The notes under the pieces were generated by a model. The model searched no databases and was not told the DNA's origin. It worked only from the letters and a program-made list of their open reading frames with translations. Shown in pieces: positions 11,467-21,328 of a stretch of DNA of 64,000 nt. This DNA comes from Alnus glutinosa. Taxonomy: Eukaryota; Streptophyta; Magnoliopsida; Fagales; Betulaceae. The stretch covers positions 4,809,001-4,873,000 of the forward strand of contig NC_084899.1 in assembly GCF_958979055.1 (NCBI RefSeq), written 5' to 3'. Each line of letters begins with the position of its first letter. Within the stretch, counting starts at the first letter, position 1. A program made the translations under genes and the position numbers.

Positions 11467-12386
11467 GATGTTCTCGCGGCTTTAGATAGAGAGAGAAGCT
11501 CTTAACTTTCTAGAAAGAGAGGGTGCTTTTAGAGATTTGCTAGTCGGCACACCTCCCTCCCCCCCCCCCCCCGGCCTTTTGACCTCCAAGTTCCTAGTGC
11601 TTTGAAGATTTTGTCCTTCCTTGGCATAACCAATGGAAGATGGGTTTTCTTCCAACCACTATAGAGGGTGTTTTTAGTCCTCCCAGTTAAATCCAGTGGT
11701 GGTTGTATCTCTCCTAGTCTTTTTAGGCTATGGATGTGTTTTGTTTTTTTTAGATTTTTTAGTTTTTGGCAGGAAGGCACTTTCGAGAGGTTTTGAAGGG
11801 GAGTGGCTGATTCATTCGTGTTACCGACAGTATGTTTCTGGTCAATCTTCGAAGCTAGTCTCAAGGTCTAGACCTGTGCATTTTTGTCGTTTTCTGTTCG
11901 ACACGTGCCCCCCAAGCTTTGTTCGCCGTCTGTCTCTGGCCTCGTTGCCGCTTGATACGGCTGATCTGAACTTCCGTGCTCGGTCTGTGATCATCATGCG
12001 TCAAGGTATTTGTCACCTTGAAATGCGCGTGATGGCCACGTTACATCCTTGGTGCTGTGTCTGGTGGCGCCCGATGGTCTGTGGTGAATGTTTGCTGTTG
12101 GGTGTCTTCTGGAGACGACACGTGGGTACACACACCATCTCCAGTGGTGGCCCTTTCTGACGACAACTTTGTTTGAGTGTTTTATGATTTTCCCCGTGTT
12201 TGACAGGTTGCTCAATGGTGTTTTTAACCTAGTTATTGCTGTTTGACCTGGTTTATTTGTAGCATCTATCTAGTTTGATCTGAGTCTTGTATCTCAATTT
12301 GGTGGTAAATTATGTATCCTTATGTTGGTTATACTCTAATTTAATTAATAAAAAGATTAATTTTATTCTCAAAAAAAAAGAAAGGA
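11467..12386 (+). mobile_element. Non-LTR retroelement copy (about 0.9 kb) with 11-bp target duplication
   Basis: A GC-richer block starts at ATGTTCTCGCGGC, includes a C run (about 11560-11572), and ends in an AT-rich 3' region with a broken A tail (12371-12386). The direct repeat ATTAAGTATTT flanks it (11456-11466 and 12387-12397). The tail and duplication mark a LINE-type insertion. The open frames inside (for example 11696-12160) do not resemble reverse transcriptase, so this is probably the 5' and 3' untranslated parts of a LINE joined by deletion, or a LINE-driven passenger. It resembles the block at 40.5-41.5 kb in composition. Confidence 0.65.
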
Positions 12387-12445
12387 ATTAAGTATTTACA
12401 AATATAAGTCAATACATTATTGATAAATGAGTAGCTCATCAACAA

Positions 12446-12485
12446 GTTGAGATGGCCGAGTTGGTCTAAGGCGCCAGATTAAGGT

Positions 12486-12518
<33 letters not shown>

Positions 12519-12526
12519 TCTCAACA
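12446..12526 (+). tRNA. tRNA-Leu (anticodon AAG)
   Basis: Acceptor arms GTTGAGA (12446-12452) and TCTCAAC (12519-12525) pair perfectly, with discriminator A at 12526. The D-arm region has GGCCGAGTTGGTCTAAGGC (internal A box), the anticodon stem CCAGA/TCTGG holds a TTAAGGT loop (AAG), a long variable arm identifies a class II leucine tRNA, and the T arm has GGGTTCAAATCCC (B box). A T run about 10 bp downstream can end RNA polymerase III transcription. No intron. CCA is not encoded, as usual in eukaryotes. Confidence 0.97.
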
Positions 12527-12763
12527 ATGTTTATCGTTTTTTAACTTCCCCGTCGTCTCTGCTGGAGCCCACATTTTTAAGCGATGTCAAAAGATCTCCA
12601 CCGTTCAAAAAGACTTCCACTGCAAGATCATCATCATACTGCCAAACAAGTGGTACATTCAAATGGTACGGTACACATTCATCCAAAATTCCACCGCCCG
12701 CGCTTTTTTTTCCCCATGAATCCATAAGCAAGAGCAAGTTGAAAAATCGCCAAAAGCGCAATA

Positions 12764-15700
12764 ATGGCTCAGGCCGCGAGGCTCAGCCTGCGAATGCAAA
12801 AGGAGCTCAAGCTCCTCCTCTCTGACCCCCCTCACGGCGCGTCGTTCCCACTTCTCTCCGCCGACTCTGACCTCTTCTCCCTGTCCTCCATCGATGCCCG
12901 TAAGTTGTTCTACTGTGGTAAAATTTTTCATTTCCAATTTTCGTATCCCACAAATCTTCGATTGTTGGGGTTAAATTTTTGGTGGTCGGTCTTTCAGAGA
13001 TTGAAGGTCCCGAAGGGACTGTATATGCCGAAGGGATCTTTCACATTAAGATTCAAATACCCGAGAGGTTTGTAAAAAAATTGAAATGGCGAGGATTCTA
13101 TTCGGTTAAAATTAGACCTAAGCCTGGTTGGTTTCTAATATTTGCTAATTTGGGGTACTGTTTTAGTGACAACTTGTGGCAATTGCAGGTACCCATTTCA
13201 GCCTCCAAGTGTTACATTTGCCACACCCATCTACCACCCTAACATCGACAATGGAGGCCGAATTTGCCTTGACATTCTTACTCTTCCCCCAAAGGTGATT
13301 TTGTATTTTTATTTCTTGTGATTGCTTGTTAAAATGGTGCGAGTTGATTATTATTCTAGGGACTGTGCATAGCTTGAAATTTCAGCTTTGTGCTTCAGTA
13401 ATTATTTGTGGTACCTTAAAAAAAAAATGATTATGTTGTTCCCTGTTGGAAATCTTTCACTAGTATGTCTAGTGATGTGGCGTATTTGAAGAGAAAGAAA
13501 TGCCGGAGCTTTGAAGATAGTGAGAGGTCCATGGCGGAGCTAAAGACGTTCTTTTCTAGACCCTTTTCCAGTGGATAGCCGCCTATAATTGTTTTTATAT
13601 TTATAGTTTTCATGACTCTTTTTTTTTTTCTTTTTCTGGTTAAGTGTTTTTCTTATATAATTGAGTGTGCGCTTTGGTTTTTAATGAGATTGTTTACTTA
13701 AAAAAACAAAATCTTTTACTAGTTTGCCAATGCTTTGTGATTGTAAGTTCGATGTGGACAAGTTTGAGGTTTGTGATTTAGTATGACCAATGTATAGATT
13801 TTACTTTAGTTAGTTGAAAGACAAATGTGGGTGGTCTCGATGCATTTGTGAGGTGTAGTTGGGGTTTGATCTATATATACATATATATAGTTGTATACCT
13901 GCAAAGATAAAATAGAATGATTATATGAGTTAAGTTGCTTGACTTTCTCCAGTTTTTTTGCATATATGTTAAGGTTTTGGTGATGCAGTGGTTATATTGA
14001 TGGATATTAAAGTCAAAGCTACAAAGGATTACTGAAAGGAAGTGATAGTTACTCCACTTGTGGCGGGAGTGGGACTACAATAGGCAACAACTTACTCAAT
14101 GAATATTATTTGCTTCCTTAGGACACTAATATCGGTCGGATCACAACGGTTCTTTATCCAAATATAAATGAGATTAGCTTATCTTTTACTGCCGCGTAAT
14201 TACTTCTACTTATCTGCTGTATCTTCGTCTAGGTAGCTCTTAGTCTTCTCATGGGGTTTGATCCTTTCCCTGTTCTTATCTTCATGTGCGTCGCCAGCTT
14301 CTTCTCTATCTTCCTTATCTCTTTGGGCGTTGCCAACTTCAAACTACCAACTTGATCGTCTTCCAGTTGCATGTATTTCAGATTGGCCTTTTTTATTCTT
14401 TGGGGTCTATCAAATATCATTTAGATTAAGTAGCTGATGACTCTGTTTAGGAAGCTTCCTTTTCATCAAGTGTTTATGAACAATTTAGATTCCAGTTGGT
14501 CATCTGAATATGTCCAGGGCGGTCCTTCTTCAATGTGGTGGCTTTTAAAATTTATTTTTTCCCTTAACTTTCTTTGGTTTCTACACTTTTTCCTGTTGGT
14601 AGGCAAAGGTTAGTTAGTGCTAAATACAGATTAAGAAACTAGCTCTTAAGTTGTATCCTTCTATTTACATTCTAAATATTTGATAAACTTGGTTTTAATA
14701 AGATTGGTTTATTCCTTATCAAAAAAAAAATATATTTGATCAACTTGTCTGGCAGTCACCTTTCTTGATAAGTTATTGGCCCCAAGAGGAGAGATGAATG
14801 GGAGATTGCAGTCACCTTATTTAGAAAATAGTATATCAATGTAATTGTGAAAACCATAATCCTATTATCTTATATGAACTGCATCTTTTGTTTTCATAAT
14901 TTTTGAAAAATAACAGGGGTCAGTAGTTGAACTATTTGGCAAAAGATATTGATAACCTGTAATTGGTTGGGAAATTGTGTGTTCTTTTGTCAACTAGCAA
15001 CATATGTTTTACCCATATCCAATACCCTAATTCCTTGAAATGCTTAAATGGTAATGCTGTTTAAAAATTGTGATTTTGTTCGTCTTTATCATCTATGTTG
15101 TAACAAGGTATTTGTTGTGATTAATTAGGGGGCATGGCAACCATCGTTAAACATTTCAACTGTGCTTACAAGCATAGGGTTGTTACTGAGTGAACCCAAT
15201 CCTGATGATGGCCTAATGTGTGAAGCGGTAAGTGGATATGCACACAAATGGTTTGGTACAAGTTTTGGTTACAAAAGCCTGCTTGATTTGATGTATGTTT
15301 GGATAAATGTGCAGAGTAGAGAGTACAAATATAACAGGCAAGCTTTTGACCAAAAAGCTCGATCAATGACTGAGAAATATGCCAAGGCTGGAGCAAGTGG
15401 GAATGCCTGTGGCAGTCAAAGCAATCAAATTCACTCAAAAACAAGCACGGTATTAGTGTGAAGTTGGTTAAATTCCCTCTCTCAACCCCCCCCCCCCCCC
15501 CCCCCCCACCCAACCCCCACCCCCTTCCCCAAAAAAAAAAAAAAAAAAAATTGATGCCCCTTATTTTTTGTTTTTGTAAATCTCTGATTCCAGATGGAAG
15601 TTAACGCAGCTGGGAGGGAGTCGAGACATGTAGTTGATGAGAATGTTGTAAGTCATAAGAAATGTGGAACTAGATGGAAGTTGTCACTGGAATCCTCAGG

Positions 15701-16859
15701 CTTGACCCACAAAAGGGATGGTGATGGAGAAGTGAATGAAGTGCCTAATGACCACATCTTAGTTTCTAATTGCAAGAAACAGATGGAAATTGAAGAAGCC
15801 AGAAAAGAGTCAAAAGGCATGAATGATGATTACATTCGGAGTCGGGATAAGCTATGTGGATCCAGGCGGAAATTATCACTGGAAACCTTTGATCAATTCC
15901 AGAAGGGAGATGGCAATGACAAGGTGAATCTGGTTCCAAATTGCAGCCTGTCACCTAAAGCTCAGGAGCCTTCAGTGACTTCTTCAAGGTCATCACTGCT
16001 GAAGGCTGGTAACCTCTATGATAATCAAGAACAAGATAGTAAATCAGTAAATGACGGCATAAATATGATATCAAAGAAGCTGACTGTTGGCAAGAAGCAG
16101 CCACTGGGATCTTCAGAAGCATGCCAGAGAAGTGATGGTTGCAATGAGGAAATGATTGTGAATGCCTGTAAGTCTGATTCAAATGCATCTCACGAAGCCT
16201 CACCAATTCTTCCGGTGGTTAACAGTATTGAACCGCTTCATAAGGATTTTATCAATAAAATGGAAAATAGCTACAGTGATTTAAATTGTAAGAGGCTCTG
16301 TTATGTTGGCAAGAAGCTTGCATTGGGCTTCAGAGGCTCCTCACAGACACAGGAAAAGGATGACAAGGAAAATGTGGTTCCAGTTCACAAGAAACCACTT
16401 CCGCAGCCGAAAAGCCCTTCGATGGGTTCATCTATGTCCTCATTTATGTCGAAGGTAGGGGAGTTTTATGAGAGGGAATCAGATATTAGTGGTTCAGATG
16501 TGAGTCACAAGAAGAGTAGGATTGGTCGAAAGCTGTCACTGGGTCCGCTGGCTCAATTGCAACGGAGCAATGATGATAGCCAGCTGCTGGTGTCACACTC
16601 TCAGAAACTCTCTGAAGATCCATCCAAAGCCCTGCATATGCAACAAGATTGCAGGTGGGATGACAAGCAGAAGTCGAATTATGATAACAGTATTAAGATT
16701 GATGAGGGAAGCAAGCGGCAGAAAACAGATGGATCACCCATGTCTGAATTAGTAATTGTTCTAGACAGTGAGGATAGTGAGGATGAAGAGAATGTGTCTT
16801 TGAGGTCTAAATCATTGCTAGCTCGAAAGCGCATTGGGAAGTGGAGAGCTAAAGCTTGA
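12764..16859 (+). CDS. UBC37: Ubiquitin-conjugating enzyme E2, UBC37 / UBE2T-like, with long C-terminal tail
   Basis: E2 enzymes carry activated ubiquitin on a cysteine and pass it to substrates with an E3. Six exons join in frame: 12764-12899, 12998-13067, 13189-13294, 15129-15227, 15315-15449 and 15594-16859 (603 codons). [19 protein letters not shown], then [33 protein letters not shown] and [20 protein letters not shown] form the UBC fold. The HPN motif and the catalytic Cys (about residue 95, codon 13265-13267) are intact. The order of motifs matches Arabidopsis UBC37 and animal UBE2T, the Fanconi-pathway E2. About 420 residues after the fold are low complexity: five loose repeats built on a KLSL/KLAL core, a KRQK basic patch, [15 protein letters not shown] (probable SUMO-interacting motif) and a basic C-terminus. 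A nuclear role is inferred. Intron 3 is 1.8 kb and holds LINE scraps. Confidence 0.93.
13440..13700 (+). mobile_element. LINE 3'-end fragment inside UBC37 intron 3
   Basis: The plus strand encodes [16 protein letters not shown], which matches the C-terminal stretch found after the zinc-knuckle region in many plant L1-type LINE reverse transcriptases (pattern RxFEDxExSxxxLKxxF). A TTAATGAGATTGTTTACTTA-like 3' region with a short A run follows. Only the last part of the element is present. Ends are approximate and no target duplication was found. Confidence 0.5.
14692..14731 (+). mobile_element. 40-bp LINE stub with 16-bp target duplication
   Basis: The insert is a short LINE-like 3' end (TTTTAATAAGATTGGTTTAT) with an A run. 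It sits between ATATTTGATAAACTTG (14676-14691) and ATATTTGATCAACTTG (14732-14747), which differ at one base. This looks like an extremely 5'-truncated retrotransposition event. Confidence 0.6.
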
Positions 16860-17090
16860 AAGTTCTCAGATTCCAACTGAGCTGTTCTGTATTAACTTTT
16901 TCTTAACCGACTCTATAGTATGGTGCTTGATAAACTATGAAAATTCTGTTCTTTTAAATTGTACATCTTGTAGCATTAAGAGGTGAGAACGTGTTCAAAT
17001 TAGTTTTGTGTCATCTAACTGTTCTTTTATTTTTTATTTCTTTTGTACTTGTTTCTTACTATTTTTTTCACCACAGAGTAGATGGGGATT

Positions 17091-18091
17091 TAGGGGTGTA
17101 AATTCAGATCGGGTATAATCGGCCAGGAAACCGGATCCGGGCATTAACCGGCTTCGGGAATCCGGGAAACCCGGTTGGTACCCGGGTCTGAGTAACCGGG
17201 TACCCGGAGCCGGAGCCGGGTATTGAGTTTAAAATATCCCGGTTATATCCGGGTACCCGGCTCCGGGTAGCTTAGTTTATTAAAAAAATAATAATTACCC
17301 CCCTACCCTAATATCACACTGCTTAGGAAGGGGGGCTTTCCGGTCATTTTATTAGTTTAATTGTTGCCCTAACACTTTTACTCTTTTACCTTGGTCCCTT
17401 TGCCGCCGCACACTACCTCACGTTCACTTCAATCGCTCGTTCAGCCCACATGCCACAGCCCGACAGCCACTAAACCAGCTTTGCTTTGCAGAAGCATATG
17501 CATGGCCAGCTTTCAGGTAGAATCCCTTCTATTTATAGCGCTGGTATTGCTTATATATGTGATGCTCTGGCTATTTTAATTCTCCAAATGAACAATAAAC
17601 AGAGGGCTTTCTTCAACATTTCGTATAATTATATTGGCAACGAGGCCTTATATTGTTATCACTGAAGTCCATAAATCACATAGATGATTGAAGGCAATAA
17701 GCAGTATCAGCTTCCATTTTCTCCAATCAAATCAGCGTGTTGTAGGTGAGTTTGAAGCAGCATACAAATACTGCCATCCAAATCTCAAAACCAATCAACA
17801 TATTTTGTTGAAGTTTTGGGTTGCTTCTTTGGCAGTTGGTATCGATTGTTCTCAAACTTGGCTTTAACTATAAGAGAATAAAGCAGTTCTGCCTCGGCTG
17901 ATGTATCATAAGGCATGCTCAAGATACTTCAAAAATACCACCCGGTCCGGATAACGGGTTTTACCCGGGTATCCTGGAAAAAACCGGTTAACCGGGTACC
18001 CCGGGTGTTGAAAATGAAAAACCGGGGACCCCGGAGCCGGTTCCCGGTTTTTACCCAATACCCGGGAACCCACTCCGGGTTTACACCCCTA
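17091..18091. mobile_element. Non-autonomous hAT-like DNA transposon, 1,001 bp
   Basis: The termini TAGGGGTGTAAA and TTTACACCCCTA are perfect inverted repeats, flanked by the 8-bp direct repeat TGGGGATT (17083-17090 and 18092-18099). An 8-bp duplication is characteristic of the hAT superfamily. Both subterminal zones (about 17105-17280 and 17935-18085) are packed with CCGGGTACC, CCCGG and GGAGCCGG words, which can act as transposase-binding repeats. The interior has no transposase; its reading frames are short. Confidence 0.85.
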
Positions 18092-18299
18092 TGGGGATTC
18101 ATGTTAATTAGCTGTGTATAAGACAGCTCATATGAGACTTAATTGTCCAAATAAATTTTGAAGTTGTCTACTCGGACAATTGGTTCTAACAATAACTGTC
18201 CAAATTGCTAATTAATAATTGTTATGAATTCCAATATGAGGGCTAGGGTTTTGCTACTCTCTTGCACATCTTAATTATTTGAAAGAGTAATATTTACTA

Positions 18300-18449
18300 C
18301 CACCTAAATATACAACTTTTCACCACCTTGCCTATGTGGCAAGGTGGTCTATCACCTTAATTTATTTTTAAAAAATAAAAAAACTCAAAAGTAGTGGGGG
18401 ACTACTTTGTCACATAGTTAAGGTGGTGAAAAGTTGTATATTTGGGTGG
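18300..18449. repeat. Hairpin MITE, about 150 bp
   Basis: The arms CCACCTAAATATACAACTTT and AAAGTTGTATATTTGGGTGG are near-perfect complements, and the inner arms (CACCACCTT / AAGGTGGTG) extend the pairing. A short ATAAAA-rich loop lies between them. No clear target duplication was identified. Confidence 0.7.
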
Positions 18450-18674
18450 CATTGATTCATTATTCTATTTGAAAACTTCTTCAAAACTGGGGTTTGCCCT
18501 TTTAAATTCTTAATCTATAATAATGATTGAAAACAAACTGAATCACACTTCTTTCATAGCTGATAGTTACAACTCTTAATTTCTTTTTTTTTGGCTAATA
18601 TTTTCCATACAACTTTAATCATATACAAACAATGTTTACCACATTAATAAACAAATTAAGTTTTAGGCTTGGGT

Positions 18675-19862
18675 TTTTACTGTGAGGAGTGCTTATCACT
18701 TAGGTAAGGAGTTAACCGCCCTTGCTAGTGGCCAAGGCTCAAAGTCAAACCAGAAAAAAGGAGTGTGGAAGTTCATTTGGTCGCTGCGGGTGCCTAATCA
18801 GATAAAAATGATCTTTTGGCGTTCATGCCATAACATTCTACCGACTCGCTCCAATCTGGTTAAGCGAAAAGTAGTTGAAGATAGCTTATGCCCTTGTTGT
18901 AAAAGGGAGCCCAAGACAACCCTTCATGTTCTATGGAATTGTCCGACAGCTCAGGACGTTTGGGGGGGGGGGAGGGGGGGGGGGGGGGGGGGGGGGGAGA
19001 AAATCGTGCTTTCAAAAGTGCATAATTGAGTTTGTCAGTTTTGAGGCATTGCTGGAAGAGTTCATCCACCGTTTTGATAAGGACATTGTGGAGTTTATGG
19101 TGGTTCTGGCCCCCCAGATTTGGCTTCGCAGAAACTCATATGTGTTTGAGGGTGAATTTCGACATCCAAATGCAATTTTTGTTGGGGCTGTAGGGGCTTT
19201 GGAGGAATACAGACGTTGTTTGCAGCTAAATAGGGAGCTGGTAGACAAAGAGCAGGAAGGAACTACCAAGGCCACGGAAAAGAAGTGGACTCCTCCCCCT
19301 GAGGAAAAAACTAAGGTAAACTAGGATGCTGCTGTAAATGCGAAAGGGAATTGCATTGGATTGAACATAGTAGCAAGGGATTGCAGGGAGATGTTTTTGG
19401 GTGCTAAATGTATCAGGAAAACAATCGTGGTTAAACCAAAGATAGCCGAGGCTATGGCTGCCCTTTGGGCTGTTCTCTTTTGTAAAGAGGTGGGATTTTT
19501 TGAAGTAGTGTTCGAAGGAGACTTTGCGCAAGTAGTGGGAGAGATCCTCCCCAATCCCCCCGTATTTGTCTTCGAGTGGCCACCTAATTGAAAGTATAGT
19601 CAAAGAACTAAATGGTTTCCGGTCCGTAAGCTTCGTTCACGTTACTAGAGAATGCAACATTGTTGCACATACTTTGGCAAAGGAAGCGGTTGAACGTTAT
19701 GAAGAGATGTGCTGGATAGAGGAGACACCAGACTGTATTGGTAGTGTTATTTGTAGGGAATGTATTGGTCCCTAGATTTCATTTACTGGAATCAATTGTT
19801 TTTTCTATTGGTATTGTTCTATCAATGATATGAAGAGATTTTCCGTTCAAAAAAAAAAAAAA
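18675..19862 (+). mobile_element. 5'-truncated LINE (non-LTR retrotransposon) with RNase H domain
   Basis: The remnant encodes the region after reverse transcriptase: WSLRVPNQIKMIFWR and a zinc knuckle CPCCKREPKTTLHVLWNCP (zf-RVT), then a plant-type RNase H-like domain (DAAVNAKGNCIGLN, FEGDFAQVVGEI, HVTRECNIVAHTLAKEAV). The 3' end is TTTTCCGTTC plus an A tail. The 17-bp direct repeat AAGTTTTAGGCTTGGGT flanks it (18658-18674 and 19863-19879). The coding frame changes at the long G tract (18961-18998) and again near 19321 and 19570, so it is dead or poorly sequenced through the homopolymer. Confidence 0.9.
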
Positions 19863-20170
19863 AAGTTTTAGGCTTGGGTCCAAAAGTTTTAGCCCATGGG
19901 TCGACCTATTTATTTTTCTAAAAGAAAAAAGAAAAAAAAGAAGACACATGTTGAGCTTGAGTTTGGGGGCTTAAAAAATAAAAAAAATAACGCCAAAGGC
20001 CCAAAAATGGTTTCCAAAAGAAAAAAAAGGAAATTAGAAAGAGGGTAAAATCCGATGAATTTGGGTGCCCGTAGAGAGGCGGTTGGCCTTGTTTCTCCGA
20101 CACTAAATAAATTCCGTGAACTTAAAAAGAGTCGTAGAAGAGGCGTAGGGTAGAGATAGAGAACAGGACG

Positions 20171-21328
20171 ATGGCTTCGATTTGCCTCTCAATCCCCACC
20201 TTGAAAACCCTAGCCATGCCCTATCCATCGGCAGCAGCATCTTCAACTCCATCATCTTCTTCTTCTTCTTCTTCTTCGTCTGCTACTGCTTCGGGATACC
20301 CATGCCGTCTCGTTCGCTGCAGATTCTCTGTGGTTACTATTCCAAGGTTCGGTTCTCGTCGCGTGGTTTTAAGTAACAGTGGGAGGGCGAAGAGGCAGGT
20401 CGTCCGTATGGCCCCCGATGAGGAGAAGCTCACCCGCCGCAATCCTCTCGATTTCCCCATCGTATTTCTCTCTTCATTTCTCTTTGATTTTCATGAATTC
20501 CTTCATTTTCACTGATAATCAATGTGAAAGTACTGTGAACTATGGTTTCCCTGTTGAATTATAGATAATGTTTTCTTTTAATTAAAAAAAACGAAAATTT
20601 CAATCAGAAATCCGTGGAATCCTCTAGAAGCAAAAATTGGAAGTTAAGCTTATGAGATTTATTGCTGAAACCTATATCCCTTAATTGAACTTCTATGTAA
20701 ACTGTCTCAGAGAAACCCTTTCTTTCCGGGAAAAATCTGCTCTATTTGTAGTAATGCTTGTGTGACTGTTTAGAATGATTGGGAAGACATCATGTGGTTA
20801 TACAACTCTAGAAAAATCAGCTTTCACTTGTTCCCAAATTTTGGGGCTTGGGATGAGATTGGAGCTCCAACATTCTAAGTCAATTCAGTAAAATTGTTGA
20901 GGGACTCTAATGTTAGCAGTCTATGGTGTTTTTAGATGTAGTCCCTGGAAGTAGATGGGCTTTTCACTTTTGTAGGGTAGGTGCATCTCAATCTTTCAAA
21001 GAGAGGACTTACTTGTGGTTCTATATGGGAAGCCATAGCATATGATGTTTTTAGAACCTCGTTGCATTTGGTCTATTTTTCACTATGTATACTTTCTGTT
21101 TGTGGCATTCTGATATATAATGTATTTCGATCTGAATGGCAGGAGTGGGAGAGGCCGAAGCCAGGGCGTAGACCCGATATATTCCCCCAGTTTAGCCCTA
21201 TGAAAACGCCACTACCACCTCCACTGCCATATGATCCTCCAGAAGAAGATGAGGAAGACGAAGAGAAGAAAGAGGAAGAGGAGGAAGATCCTGATAAGGA
21301 AGAGCCAGAGCAGCCTGAGAAGCAGTAG
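20171..21328 (+). CDS. Small acidic protein, probably plastid-targeted; function unknown
   Basis: Two exons, 20171-20461 and 21143-21328, join in frame to give 158 residues (intron GTATTT...GGCAG). The N-terminus (MASICLSIPTLKTLAMPYPS, then a run of about ten Ser from a TCT repeat, then Arg-rich sequence with few acidic residues) has the composition of a chloroplast transit peptide. The mature part has the motif NPLDFPIEWERPKPGRRPDI, split by the intron, then PQFSPMKTPLPPPLPYDPP and a strongly acidic tail of Glu/Asp with Lys. I recall this motif from conserved uncharacterised plant proteins but know no function. The gene structure is well supported; the targeting is inferred from composition. 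Confidence 0.85.

Noticed and set aside
11696-12215. 154-codon plus-strand frame and 73-codon minus-strand frame
   Set aside because: Both lie inside a non-LTR retroelement bounded by an 11-bp duplication and show no protein similarity.
14229-14420. 63-codon minus-strand basic frame in UBC37 intron 3
   Set aside because: Looks coding-like ([18 protein letters not shown]) but no family is recognised and no splice context was found; may be transposon-derived.
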